From assembly GCF_003173335.1 (NCBI RefSeq), contig NZ_QGMZ01000005.1:1-64000 (forward strand): a stretch of DNA of 64,000 nucleotides, given 5' to 3'. Position numbers and translations under genes: made by a program. The notes under the pieces were generated by a model. It was not told where the DNA came from, made no database searches, and worked only from the letters and a program-made list of their open reading frames with translations. Numbering within the stretch: position 1 is the stretch's first letter; every line of letters begins with the position of its first letter. This DNA is from Methanospirillum stamsii. GTDB lineage: Archaea > Halobacteriota > Methanomicrobia > Methanomicrobiales > Methanospirillaceae. This document shows, piece after piece, positions 30,069 through 39,591 of the stretch.

Positions 30069-32354
30069 ATGGCATATTTTTTTAACTGGTTGGCAAAACA
30101 GGTAACCACCCACCCCTGGAAAATTGCAGTTGTTACTCTTTTTGTTTTTCTGGTTGCATTGTATGGGACAACTCTCATCACTATGGAAACGGGGAATGAT
30201 GCATATCTTGATAAAAATACTCCCCGGGGTGCTTTACTTTCTCATTACATTGATACCTATGGATCTAACTCCATTATTCTCATTGTCGAATCGGATGATG
30301 TTACGAAGGTTGATACCCTTCAATACATGGATGAACTTCTTGACCATATTCAAAACCAGCAATTTGTAGATGGGGCAAGTGGAATAGTCTCATTATTGAA
30401 AGGGAGTAATGGAGGAGAACTACCACGTTCATCTGCGGATATTAAAAAAATCATCAATGCGGCTCCACCTGAAGTAATTAAAAAAAATCTGCCTTCCAAT
30501 CTGATGACGATCTGCATCATTACCCTCACACCTGGTCTTTCTGATGACCGTCAGAATCAGGTATTGCAGATCATCAAATCAATTGTTAAAACATCACGAC
30601 CTCCACCCGGAGTTTCGGTGACGGTTTCCGGAGAACAGGCGTTTAATGATGAGATGGAGAATGAGATGAGTTCCTCCATGGGATCACTCATTATGGCCGC
30701 AATGTGCCTTATGGTCTTTGCAGTTCTCGCTCTCTTTTCTCATGTCAGGTATGCCCTTCTTCCGGTTGCCGTGGTTGCATCAGGATTGGTCCTGACATTT
30801 GGGATGATGGGTCTTTCAGGAACTCCTATCAGTATGGTTGTAATCGGGGCATTTCCTGTTCTCATTGGAATTGGAATTGACTATGCCATTCAGATTCATT
30901 CCCGGCTTGATGAAGAGATAAAAAAAACATCTCTGTCCCGGGCGGTTACAATTACGATTACCAAAACCTGTCCCTCAGTTCTGATTGCCATGCTGGCGAC
31001 ATCAACCGGATTTATTGCTATGCTATTTGGTCCGATTCCCATGGTCGGTGATTTTGGTATCACCTGTACGTATGGGGTGATTTCCTGCTATGTTGCAGCA
31101 ATAATCATTGTTCCAACCTTTGCCATGCTGGTCCGGTACCGGGCTAAAAACGTGACGGAAATAAATGAGCGGGATGCAATTCAGGAAATTATTGTCAAAA
31201 GAAATCCTGGAGATAATAAATGCCATGAATCCTGGATAGAACAATATGATAATCTTCTTGGTCGGATTGCATTAAAAACCGCTAAAAATCCAATTCCCGT
31301 GATCCTGTTTGTATTTTTAATAGCTGCAGTCGGGTTTAACCTGGATAACGAGGTACCAATAAGTGCCGATGAAAAGACCTTTGTTCCGTCAGATATGCCT
31401 GCACTACTGGACATGAATAAAATCACCCGGACAATGGGATCCACAAACACTATACCTGTCGTGGTTACCGGAGATAATATTCTCCAGACGTCGAATATTA
31501 AGTGGGTTCTTGATTTTGGTAACTATGTTGTCACGAAAAATGATAAAATCACAGAGGTTACAAGCATCGCCACCCTTATTGCGGATTATTATAATGGAAC
31601 CATCCCTTCAACCGGCCCTGAAATAAAAGAAATAGTACAAAAAATTCCGGAACAATACAAAAAACGATATCTCAATGGCAATAACGAAGCAGTACTTGAG
31701 TTTTCAACTATAGATCTGGAACTCTCACAGGCACGTGACCTTATTAAAATAATTCGAAAAGATCTGGACTGGTTTCATTCACCTCCCGGTATTTTCATCC
31801 GCATAACCGGATCCCTTGAGATGTTCAGTACTCTAATGGATGATATTTCCCGCTCCAAAACAACAATGACCCTTTTGGGCTTCTCTTTAATTTTTGTTTT
31901 TTTACTTTTGGTTTACCGGCGAATCAGATCGGTAACTCCGCTCATCCCGATTATTGCAATAGTCGGATGGAATGGAGCAATTATGTACATAAGCGGACTT
32001 GATTATACTCCGTTAACTGCGGTTCTTGGTTCAATGACCATCGGGGTTGCATCTGAATATACCATTCTAATCATGGAACGATGTGATGAGGAATTGTCAC
32101 GGGGACTTGACCTTTATGAAGCAATTCAGGTAAGCGTTCAAAAAATCGGGACTGCAATTACTGTTTCAGGTCTGACAACCGTGTTCGGATTTGCTGCTCT
32201 GATGTTGTCAGAATTTAATATCATCTCAAACTTTGGAGTTACTACGGTCATAACTGTCGGCTTTTCACTGGCTGGGGCAATATTCATTATGCCTGCAGTT
32301 ATCTCTCTGGTCTACCGTATTCCCAGGTTTCTATATAAGACACCTAAATCTTAA
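30069..32354 (+). CDS. RND superfamily transporter, HAE3-like
   Basis: 761 residues with the duplicated RND plan: one helix, a large outer loop, a block of five helices; then the same again, giving 12 helices. The first sensor block has 'IGAFPVLIGIGIDYAIQIHSR' and the second 'GSMTIGVASEYTILIMER'; the acidic residues there (Asp in the first, Glu in the second) are the usual proton-relay positions. The first outer loop begins 'MGTTLITMETGNDAYLDKNTPRG'-like. This size and layout match the archaeal/bacterial HAE3 branch (hopanoid/lipid-type exporters and MmpL relatives). The substrate is not evident; lipid or hydrophobic export is a family-based guess. It is monocistronic. Confidence 0.88.
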   Translation: MAYFFNWLAKQVTTHPWKIAVVTLFVFLVALYGTTLITMETGNDAYLDKNTPRGALLSHYIDTYGSNSIILIVESDDVTKVDTLQYMDELLDHIQNQQFVDGASGIVSLLKGSNGGELPRSSADIKKIINAAPPEVIKKNLPSNLMTICIITLTPGLSDDRQNQVLQIIKSIVKTSRPPPGVSVTVSGEQAFNDEMENEMSSSMGSLIMAAMCLMVFAVLALFSHVRYALLPVAVVASGLVLTFGMMGLSGTPISMVVIGAFPVLIGIGIDYAIQIHSRLDEEIKKTSLSRAVTITITKTCPSVLIAMLATSTGFIAMLFGPIPMVGDFGITCTYGVISCYVAAIIIVPTFAMLVRYRAKNVTEINERDAIQEIIVKRNPGDNKCHESWIEQYDNLLGRIALKTAKNPIPVILFVFLIAAVGFNLDNEVPISADEKTFVPSDMPALLDMNKITRTMGSTNTIPVVVTGDNILQTSNIKWVLDFGNYVVTKNDKITEVTSIATLIADYYNGTIPSTGPEIKEIVQKIPEQYKKRYLNGNNEAVLEFSTIDLELSQARDLIKIIRKDLDWFHSPPGIFIRITGSLEMFSTLMDDISRSKTTMTLLGFSLIFVFLLLVYRRIRSVTPLIPIIAIVGWNGAIMYISGLDYTPLTAVLGSMTIGVASEYTILIMERCDEELSRGLDLYEAIQVSVQKIGTAITVSGLTTVFGFAALMLSEFNIISNFGVTTVITVGFSLAGAIFIMPAVISLVYRIPRFLYKTPKS

Positions 32355-32569
32355 GATTTATTGTCGATGAAATTGAGCCCTATTCTCTTTCTGGTTTATA
32401 TTTTTCTATTTACATGAAATTCAAGGCGGTATTTAAATAAAAAGAATTTTCGTAAATTAGGTTTTTAAGAGGATTACTACATTATTGTCACTGGGTGAAC
32501 TTTATACTGATTGGTGCCTAATATTGGTGGTTCATTTTTAATAATCTCATTAGATAATAGGGGGATAAT

Positions 32570-34507
32570 ATGAGCGGGATTGATGGGAAAAAGTTGCATT
32601 TAGGTCAGTATTCCCTTTCCTATCATATAATGATCGTGCTTTTAGTTATCGGGATGATTTTTATAAGCATGGTTTTTTTCATCCTCTATTATCAGGAAAA
32701 ACATGCAATTCAGTCTGATTACCTCCTGTCTCAACAATATGGGGAAGAATCGCTTATCAATGCAGTGCAACTGGCAGATCAGAGTTTTTCATTTTACGAT
32801 AATGTCTATAATCAGCCCTTACGACTTGCCTTACTCCGGTTCAGGGAGTATTATAATCAGAGTCATCAGCAAGCTGAAAAGATGGATCTTTTTAAGATAA
32901 GAAACGATATCGGCACTTTTTTCGATCTTCCAATTGATATATATATCATAAATGCATCAGGAGCAATTGAATATTCAACCTTTGATACGGATATTGGTCT
33001 GAATTTCAGTTCTTATCCAAAGTTCAGTGAAAAACTGAGAAAAATCAGGGACGGAGACACCATTGCATATGATGCAATTGTCACCGGAACAAAGCTTGGT
33101 GAAGAACGTAAATACGCATATATTCCAACACCGGATCATAGGTATATCCTGGAGATTGGAATTAATCTGGATGAATTTTTCCGGAAAGAAGGTATTTCAA
33201 AGTATCCAAGGCTTGCAATGTGGTATAGTAAAACCAGGAATGATGTAAAATCTCTCTGGATATTTGACCGGACTGTTCTTTCTGCACCAGATATCCGGAC
33301 ATCTATTCAGGGAATTGAAGTCTATCCTGCTGTGTTCAGCGAGGTCGAGGGTCGTAAGGAACATCTGAAGCAGGTTTTTCATACTAAAGAGAACCTATTA
33401 ATTGAAGATCCTTCTTCGGAGACAATTACCAAGTATCTCTATATCCCTCAATTGAGTAGTTCTTCAGTATCATCAGGTCTTTTTGACAAAGTTGCAGAGA
33501 TAACTTACACCACTACCCAGATAAGAGAGAGAGAAAATTCATTACTTGGTAAGATCATTCTCCTTGCTGTTATTGTAATTTTAGTATTTCTGATGATTGT
33601 TGTCGCTATTACCAGGTATATTACTAGGCCCGTCTATCAGATAGTTGAAGATATTGAAAAGATTGCAGATGGAAATTATGATCACCAGATTCGCCGGACA
33701 AAGGGTTTTGAATTCCGAAGACTTGAATCCAGTATTCAGAAGTTGGTATTAAGACTTAAAGAAGACATCATTTCGATAAAACAGAAAAGTAATGAGCTTG
33801 ATAAGGAACTCAATCAACGTTTATCCGCTGAAGAATCATTAAAAGCAGCCAACTATAAGTTATCCCTGTTAAGCAGTATTACAAGACATGATATTTTAAA
33901 CCAGATATCAGTTGTCTCATCTGGTCTTGACATCCTTGAAGATGATGTTCCCCGTAATGAAGAAACGCCCCACTATTTTTCACTAATTCGTGATGCCATC
34001 AGTAATATTCATGAGATGATCCTTTTTTCAAGAATTTACGAGGAGGTAGGAGTATACAAACCTGCCTGGCAAAATCTCTCTAAAATAATAATTGAAACCA
34101 AAAAATCCCTGAATACTGGTTCCTGCAAAGTAATAGACAACACCGGAAATCTGGAGATACTTGCTGATCCGATGTTTGACCGGGTTATTTTTAATCTGAT
34201 TGAAAATGTCCTTCGCCATGGTGGAAAAGTTAATCAAATATCATTTGATGTATCAATGTCCGGGGATAAATGCATCCTGATAGTTTCTGATGATGGTATC
34301 GGGATTTCTTCTTCTGATAAAGAAAAGATTTTTGATCGTGGATTTGGGAAAAATACTGGTCTTGGTCTGTTCCTGACAAGGGAGATATTATCCCTGACCG
34401 GGATTTTAATTACTGAAACAGGAAGACCCGGGTTTGGAACGAGGTTTGAAATTTATATGCCGCCTGGTAAATGGCGTATTTCACCAGGCGATGCAGTTCC
34501 TGAGTGA
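32570..34507 (+). CDS. Membrane sensor histidine kinase with HAMP and ITRHDILN box
   Basis: 645 residues. Membrane helix 1 (about 18-42) and helix 2 (about 325-347) enclose an extracellular sensing domain of about 280 residues with a single-Cache-like appearance ('FFDLPIDIYIINASGAIEYS'). A HAMP domain ('TRYITRPVYQIVEDIEKIADGNYDHQI' type) and coiled coil lead to the H box SSITRHDILN, shared with the kinase at 5297-7087. The ATPase domain has 'NLIENVLRHGG', 'SDDGIGIS' and 'NTGLGLF'. No receiver domain is fused and no regulator is adjacent, so the partner is elsewhere. The 5' gap of about 215 nt contains GGGGGATAATATG, giving a strong G-rich ribosome site right before the start. Confidence 0.9.
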   Translation: MSGIDGKKLHLGQYSLSYHIMIVLLVIGMIFISMVFFILYYQEKHAIQSDYLLSQQYGEESLINAVQLADQSFSFYDNVYNQPLRLALLRFREYYNQSHQQAEKMDLFKIRNDIGTFFDLPIDIYIINASGAIEYSTFDTDIGLNFSSYPKFSEKLRKIRDGDTIAYDAIVTGTKLGEERKYAYIPTPDHRYILEIGINLDEFFRKEGISKYPRLAMWYSKTRNDVKSLWIFDRTVLSAPDIRTSIQGIEVYPAVFSEVEGRKEHLKQVFHTKENLLIEDPSSETITKYLYIPQLSSSSVSSGLFDKVAEITYTTTQIRERENSLLGKIILLAVIVILVFLMIVVAITRYITRPVYQIVEDIEKIADGNYDHQIRRTKGFEFRRLESSIQKLVLRLKEDIISIKQKSNELDKELNQRLSAEESLKAANYKLSLLSSITRHDILNQISVVSSGLDILEDDVPRNEETPHYFSLIRDAISNIHEMILFSRIYEEVGVYKPAWQNLSKIIIETKKSLNTGSCKVIDNTGNLEILADPMFDRVIFNLIENVLRHGGKVNQISFDVSMSGDKCILIVSDDGIGISSSDKEKIFDRGFGKNTGLGLFLTREILSLTGILITETGRPGFGTRFEIYMPPGKWRISPGDAVPE

Positions 34508-35020
34508 ATAGGAATTTCATCTCTGATGTATGGTAAAAAACATGAATCTCGGTTTTGGTGTAAACCCCCCATTGCGTCTTCTGATTCATAATATGCTCTT
34601 AATTTGATGTAATTTTTCTTCTGTATAGAACACCTATAAGAACCATTTCCCTGTTGAGTAAGCATTGACCGTTCACCTGAAATTGTCAGACAAGCAGGGA
34701 ATATTATTTTGAAAATATAGAAAAACCTTATAGGTCAGGACCGGATTTCCATATATTTCTATAGATATAAAATTGATTTAATACTCGTTTTTTCATTAAA
34801 GAAAGATAAATTATCGTCTTTTAATATTACGTTTGAATCGGGTCAGACGCCTGTCTGTCGTTATCCTGACCCCGTTTCAATTATATAAAAAAGAAGACTC
34901 CTTCTCTTAAAAAACGGAAATAATTACTTTTTTTCTCTAAATGTGGGTTTCATGCTGTTTTTTATTATTATAAAATTCATTTCTCTTTTGTAATTCTTGG
35001 GTTTTCTGACACCCGGATGG
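34508..35020. other. 513-nt convergent intergenic region with an inverted repeat
   Basis: No supportable gene. GGGTCAG (34840-34846) and CTGACCC (34866-34872) form a 7-bp stem; an alternative inner hairpin CAGAC/GTCTG (34844-34848/34853-34857) competes with it. Both lie between the 3' ends of the kinase and the broken MBL gene, and T-rich and A-rich tracts follow. A terminator or small RNA is possible; nothing decides between them. Confidence 0.4.
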
Positions 35021-35872
35021 TTAACCTGGTGGCCGTGTTTCAATGACACTCACGAGTGACAATTTTCCTCCAGATGGTAGGGTTCGATTGGTGGCAATGT
35101 CATATTTTTCTCCATCCGTTAAAATGAGGATTGTTCCTCTGATATCTGTCCTGAATACTTCAGCCCCGGCTGCCTCAAGGCCCATTACCGTTGCCTGATC
35201 CGGCCCATTTGTGTTTCCTGTACTAATGATTGCAACTTCCGGATGAATATCATGGATAAATTTTGCGTTATATCCGTTTCGAGAGCCGTGGTCAGCCATC
35301 CGGAGGATTTGAATTGGTTCGTCAGAGGGAATTTCTGGTGCAGCATCTTTGTTGAGGAGAAGTGTGGAGATATTGCCTGCGGTAATTTTGAGCAATGCTT
35401 CATCGTATTAATCTTCATCAGTCTGATTTACGGGAACTACTTCAATGAATATATTCTCACCAGCTGTTATTTTTTCTCCCGGAACAAGTTTTGAATTTAA
35501 GATTGATTCGTTAAGTAATCTGCTTTGCACTCTCTGGTATGCCGGAAGTGATGGATTCTGACCATAGTCACGGTATTCATGAACAGATGTCCGGTTCATT
35601 ACTTCAAGGATACCTCCGGTTTTATCATAGGAATAACCAGTAACCAGAAAAAGATCTATATCGGTTACATTCTGGTCGGTTAAATATAATGCTGTACTAT
35701 TCCTGTCTGACCCTGCATCAATGAGAATATCTGAGTTGTCGGTCTGCAGGAGAACTGCATCCCCGGACCCAACATCAATCACATGAATTTTTATCTCATC
35801 TGCAAATGAAAGGGGAAATAAGCCAATCAAAAAAATCAGAAAAGCACAAGAAAAAATTTGCCAGTATTTCAT
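35021..35872 (-). pseudogene. Secreted metallo-beta-lactamase-like gene interrupted by an in-frame TAA
   Basis: Two frames, 35408-35872 (154 residues with signal peptide) and 35021-35395, lie in the same reading frame, separated by one TAA at 35408-35410. Read through, they give a protein of about 283 residues similar to the MBL domain of the TPR-MBL protein at 3972-5246: both have 'FIDVSQGDA / VIDVGSGDA', 'LIDAG' and 'VPDHGSDD / MADHGSRN'. The metal motif is already degenerate (TGYSYDKTGG against SHPFDDHIGG), lacking the His ligands. TAA cannot be explained by pyrrolysine (TAG) or selenocysteine (TGA). It is best read as a decayed or non-catalytic copy with a nonsense mutation; a sequencing error cannot be excluded from this window. 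Confidence 0.7.
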
Positions 35873-36033
35873 AGATTCCGGGACTCCTTTATATGATTAA
35901 CATACCTTTGTCCTGAATCCAAGAAAGTTCTTCTTCTCTTGGTACCAGGGATGTAAAAGAGTGTGGAAAATCAGTATCCGGTTTTCAATTCTTGTAAATC
36001 TGGAAAAAATGAGATGGCACTGGTGGAGTTATT

Positions 36034-36390
36034 TCAGGTCTCAACTTTTTTGATGCTGCTGATTAATTCTTCTTTCTGGTATGGTTTTACGATGTATCCC
36101 GCTGCACCAACCCTCATGGCAAGTGCCACCACCTGTTCAAGTCCTGCCCCGGAGCACATGATAACAGGAATATCGGGATATTCACGTTTTACTTCGCGCA
36201 ATATCTCAATTCCATTATATGTTGGCATAACAAGGTCAAGCATGATGACATCAGGCTTATGTTCACCGATATAATCCAAAATATGGATTCCGTCGGGCTG
36301 TGTCAGGGTGGAATACCCTGCACCTGTTAGTATTCCATCCATCTGATCAAGATCTGCCTGATTATCATCAACCAAAAGAACCGTTGTCAT
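36034..36390 (-). CDS. Stand-alone CheY-like response regulator
   Basis: 118 residues, a single receiver domain. It has the acidic pair Asp8/Asp9, the phospho-acceptor Asp52 (VIMLDLVMPTYNG), Ser80 at the Thr/Ser switch position and Lys102 (YIVKPYQ). With no output domain, it must act by binding a partner, either as an intermediate in a phosphorelay (the window has several kinases without partners) or as a motility or enzyme modulator. A GTTGATGAT sequence precedes the ATG. It is divergent from the ABC-class ATPase gene. Confidence 0.92.
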   Translation of the reverse strand: MTTVLLVDDNQADLDQMDGILTGAGYSTLTQPDGIHILDYIGEHKPDVIMLDLVMPTYNGIEILREVKREYPDIPVIMCSGAGLEQVVALAMRVGAAGYIVKPYQKEELISSIKKVET

Positions 36391-36457
36391 ATCATCAACT
36401 CATATTCTGACCTGAAGTCTCTCTCATGCCGGATTATTAGATAAATTCTCGTACCGC

Positions 36458-37957
36458 ATGATTATGACTAGAAAAGTGAGGTTTTTTAGTCATAAAAACC
36501 TTATGGTTAGAACCACTGTCCATTTCTTCTTAAAGGTTAAAAATTATCAGAGCGATTATTTCATGCAGACTTGGACATCAGCTCTTTTGGAAATCATACC
36601 TTCTTTAAACACTAAGGAATACCGGATATTCGATAAATACAGGCCCGGAACAGATACCTATCTGGTTCCCTCATCTGACAAACAGGATCTCCTCTTTCAC
36701 CTCCCTCTGGTTATCCGGACTGGAATACTTGATGGAATTTCCCTCCCTCTTTCTTCTTCACCTGGTGCTCTTCATGCAATAATTGAATACATTAAAAAAG
36801 CATCGATAAATTCTCCAAATATTGGACATCTCTACGGTAGAGAAACAGGCAACATGTCCAGATATTCTGTCAACATTGAACCCTGTACGATTGCCCATTC
36901 ACCTTCCATGATTGGTTCTAACCTCTGGCGACCAGATGATCAGAATATGGTGATACCAGAAGGAATACGACTAAGTATCCGTGGAGCAATCCCTTATCTT
37001 CCGCTTACAACACAGAATATCAATAGTGTCTCTTCAACTCTTTCAGCATATATTGAGAGTATGGCTGATTTTGTTTGTCATGTTCCTCCCGTCCGGATAC
37101 GAAAAGACTGGGAAGCGACAACAGATCAACAGCACCTCCGATCAGACCTCCATAATAGGGGACTTATCTGTTTTATTGGTGACGGGACAAGACCTGCCCG
37201 TTCCTATACCCGTCACCGGAGCTGGTTCCGGGTTGCAGGGCCGAAAGAAGGTGTTCATATCCCGTTTTCCTGTCCGAAAGAACTGGATCCGGTTGAAGTC
37301 TGTCTACAAGGATCTAACCGGACAATCACTGGTCTTGGTATCAGGAAAGGGGAAATATTGGCGATAACCGGATCAAATGCAGAAGGAAAATCCACTCTGC
37401 TTCAGGCCATCCAGGCAGGTGAAGATGATCATGCTCCTGGCGACGGGAGAGAGGAACTGGTTACTATTCCGGGCGGCGTAGCTCCTGATGCAACCGGGGT
37501 GGAATTAAAAGGTTCTGACCTCAAACCATTCTTTTCGTATTTACCCCCTGGTATGTCTGGAAATCCCTCTTCAGCATTTGGACAGGGAAGCGGATCAGCA
37601 TCAATGGCCTCACGGATATCTGATGCTCTCCGGAAACGTTCTCCTTATATTATAATTGATGAAGATAGGGCTGCACAGAACCTGATGGTCCCCTGTTACA
37701 TGAGTTCGTCGAAAGTCCGGTCACTTGCAACTCTCATCAGGGAAGATCGGGAATGGCTTTTCGGTTCAACACTTATCATTGCAGGTTCAGGAATGGAACT
37801 ACTGGTAGCTCAGGCAGACCGGATAGTAAGGCTTTGTAATCATGAAGCAAAAGCACAATCTGTAACTCTGTACCGGGATGGTCTGCAAAAACACTATGAA
37901 TCACTTCAGGCTATGGTCATGGAAAAAAGATCAGGAGAAGGTGATATTTACAAATAA
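36458..37957 (+). CDS. Predicted ATPase of the ABC class (COG3044 family)
   Basis: 499 residues. The N-terminal 290 are the family's characteristic region ('YRIFDKYRPGTDTYLVPSS', 'GRETGNMSRYSVNIEP', 'FIGDGTRPARS'). The Walker A loop reads ITGSNAEGKSTLL (about residues 307-320), the following 'HAPGDGREELVTIP' is a hallmark, and the Walker B stretch is 'SPYIIIDEDRAAQNLMV'. 'GSGSASMASRISDAL' sits in the place of the ABC signature. Members are soluble and lack transporter helices; a trypanosome relative (MRB1590) binds RNA in the editing complex, but the prokaryotic role is unknown. Its 3' end overlaps the convergent secreted-protein gene by 27 nt. Confidence 0.85.
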   Translation: MIMTRKVRFFSHKNLMVRTTVHFFLKVKNYQSDYFMQTWTSALLEIIPSLNTKEYRIFDKYRPGTDTYLVPSSDKQDLLFHLPLVIRTGILDGISLPLSSSPGALHAIIEYIKKASINSPNIGHLYGRETGNMSRYSVNIEPCTIAHSPSMIGSNLWRPDDQNMVIPEGIRLSIRGAIPYLPLTTQNINSVSSTLSAYIESMADFVCHVPPVRIRKDWEATTDQQHLRSDLHNRGLICFIGDGTRPARSYTRHRSWFRVAGPKEGVHIPFSCPKELDPVEVCLQGSNRTITGLGIRKGEILAITGSNAEGKSTLLQAIQAGEDDHAPGDGREELVTIPGGVAPDATGVELKGSDLKPFFSYLPPGMSGNPSSAFGQGSGSASMASRISDALRKRSPYIIIDEDRAAQNLMVPCYMSSSKVRSLATLIREDREWLFGSTLIIAGSGMELLVAQADRIVRLCNHEAKAQSVTLYRDGLQKHYESLQAMVMEKRSGEGDIYK

Positions 37958-38689
37958 CGCTGCTTCCTCACCAACAAATGGTGAAGGAATGAGTTTTTTC
38001 ATAAGGGTGGTCGCAGAGAGAAGAGGCTCCTGTACCTCTGATGAATTCGCATCACCTGAAGATGCTTTTGCTATTCCTGCAGAACATAAATCAATGTATG
38101 CCTGGCAGATCATCGTGTTATCTCTTAATCTGAAGAGCATTTTGTTAATGGCTTCATTATCTGGTATGGATGCATCCGGAAGGATATCAGATAAAGCATC
38201 AGCATCTGTCTTTTTGAGCAATTCCTCTGTTCCCTCCAGAGCCTCGTATGCTTTAGAATAGTAATCCTTTGCAAGGGTAAATTTGGCAAGAGCAATATCA
38301 TACCGGTCAGATGAATTACTCAAAAGAGCGGTATATGCTTCATTTTTCTGCTCTCCTCCATCTATCAAATATCCATATACCACCATGAGTTCTTTCCAAC
38401 TGTCAATATAAGAGAGCATGACATCAGAGATCTCCTGAGATATCTCACCTGAAGAGGTATAATTCACGGTTAATGCATCAGCCGTTTTTAAATCATCAAT
38501 CACTGACTGAATAAGTTCCCGGGAGAGTTCAGGATCTGGGTTCATCCCGATACTATCTGCCTGGCTGAGGGCGCTCAGTATTACCGAATGAAGTTCATCA
38601 GGAATCACTGACTGTGCACTTACCAGACATATGGTAATTACCAGGATTATACAAAGAGTCTGACCAGCTTTTTTAGATATTGTATGCAT
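37931..38689 (-). CDS. Exported helical protein of unknown function
   Basis: 252 residues from the ATG at 38689, chosen because GGAGGGG lies 7 nt upstream; the open frame extends to 38737 but that part overlaps the preceding gene. A signal peptide (about 1-27, 'TLCIILVITICLVSAQS') is followed by an entirely helical protein rich in Ala, Ser, Asp and Leu, probably a four-helix-type bundle. No known family or motif is seen. It is the third of three exported-protein genes in a row on this strand, and its ribosome site overlaps the end of the Cys-rich gene, so the two are surely co-transcribed and may work together in the envelope. Confidence 0.7.
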   Translation of the reverse strand: MHTISKKAGQTLCIILVITICLVSAQSVIPDELHSVILSALSQADSIGMNPDPELSRELIQSVIDDLKTADALTVNYTSSGEISQEISDVMLSYIDSWKELMVVYGYLIDGGEQKNEAYTALLSNSSDRYDIALAKFTLAKDYYSKAYEALEGTEELLKKTDADALSDILPDASIPDNEAINKMLFRLRDNTMICQAYIDLCSAGIAKASSGDANSSEVQEPLLSATTLMKKLIPSPFVGEEAALFVNITFS

Positions 38690-38702
38690 AAATTTTCCCC
38701 TC

Positions 38703-39488
38703 CTAACAATCAAAACCCGGACAACATCCCCCGCCATAATCTGCCTGTGCCTCTATGTATACCGGATTCCATGAAAACGATCCACAACACTGTGCAAAAC
38801 AAGTTCCTACAGTTTTTCCATAGGTGATGCGTCCCCGTGTCGGGTGATAGCATACATATCCCCCACATTTTTCTGCACCCCATCCAGAACAATCACAAAG
38901 TTCTGGGGACGGTTGTGAGGTCTGACTTGTTGGGGAGGTATGAGTAGCTCCTGGAGGAGTCTTCACCGTGGTACCATATTGATTTATCAGTTGTTCCAAA
39001 GCATCAATGATATCTGTATAACTTCCCGTTGAACCACCATATGAACCAGATGATGATCCCACTCCTACTGGAAACGACCCTCCGGATGATCCAATTGAGG
39101 AAGGGCTTCCCGTGTAAATTCCGACATTATAAGGATCAAATGACCCATATCCGGAATCAAAGGGATCATAGCCATCGAATGGATCGGACCCGAATCCATA
39201 GGGATCATAATCTCCATAAGGATCATACCCTCCATAATCGTCATATCCACTCTCATCACAAAAGAACAACCAGTTTCCTTCTAATTCACCATTCGCTTCA
39301 GTTGTTAAAACAGGGCCAGTTGCCATCATCATCATATCCTGAATCGTGATATCCCCTGCCTTAACACTCATGTTTTTTTCAAAGGACTCTTCAGATCTAT
39401 TCAGTTCTTCGTTTTCAGCAGATCCGATGCCCATTATTAGCAATATACACACCAGGGTGAATATCGTCACCCGAAAGTCCGGAGTCAT
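38703..39488 (-). CDS. Secreted protein with YDPYG-type repeats and a Cys-rich C-terminus
   Basis: 261 residues. A signal peptide (about 1-24) is followed by a short region and then a low-complexity stretch (about 80-125) of 'YDPYG', 'YDPFD' and 'SFDPYN' units rich in Asp, Tyr, Gly and Pro. A Ser/Gly linker follows, then a compact C-terminal domain of about 65 residues with 10 cysteines (CDC, CGGYVC, CFAQCC, GGGCC, DC). That Cys density suggests a disulfide-knotted extracellular domain. Such a protein could be structural (sheath, cell-end plug or spacer); I recognise no family. The stop is TAG. It is co-transcribed with the helical exported protein downstream and follows the beta-propeller gene by 103 nt. 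Confidence 0.75.
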   Translation of the reverse strand: MTPDFRVTIFTLVCILLIMGIGSAENEELNRSEESFEKNMSVKAGDITIQDMMMMATGPVLTTEANGELEGNWLFFCDESGYDDYGGYDPYGDYDPYGFGSDPFDGYDPFDSGYGSFDPYNVGIYTGSPSSIGSSGGSFPVGVGSSSGSYGGSTGSYTDIIDALEQLINQYGTTVKTPPGATHTSPTSQTSQPSPELCDCSGWGAEKCGGYVCYHPTRGRITYGKTVGTCFAQCCGSFSWNPVYIEAQADYGGGCCPGFDC

Positions 39489-39591
39489 GAATGGAAATTA
39501 TCATGCATATTGATAATGGTATGCCTGATGGAAAACATGTCCTGATTTGCTTGAATTATAAAAACAGGATTATAAAAAGGAGGGAATTTTT

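Noticed and set aside
35408-35410. Recoding (selenocysteine or pyrrolysine) as explanation for the internal stop
   Set aside because: The codon is TAA, not TGA or TAG, and the protein has lost its metal ligands, so a disrupted gene is more likely.
39029-39349. 106-codon His/Met-rich plus-strand ORF
   Set aside because: It is the antisense of the YDPYG repeat region; its His/Met bias comes from the reverse complement of Asp/Tyr/Gly codons.
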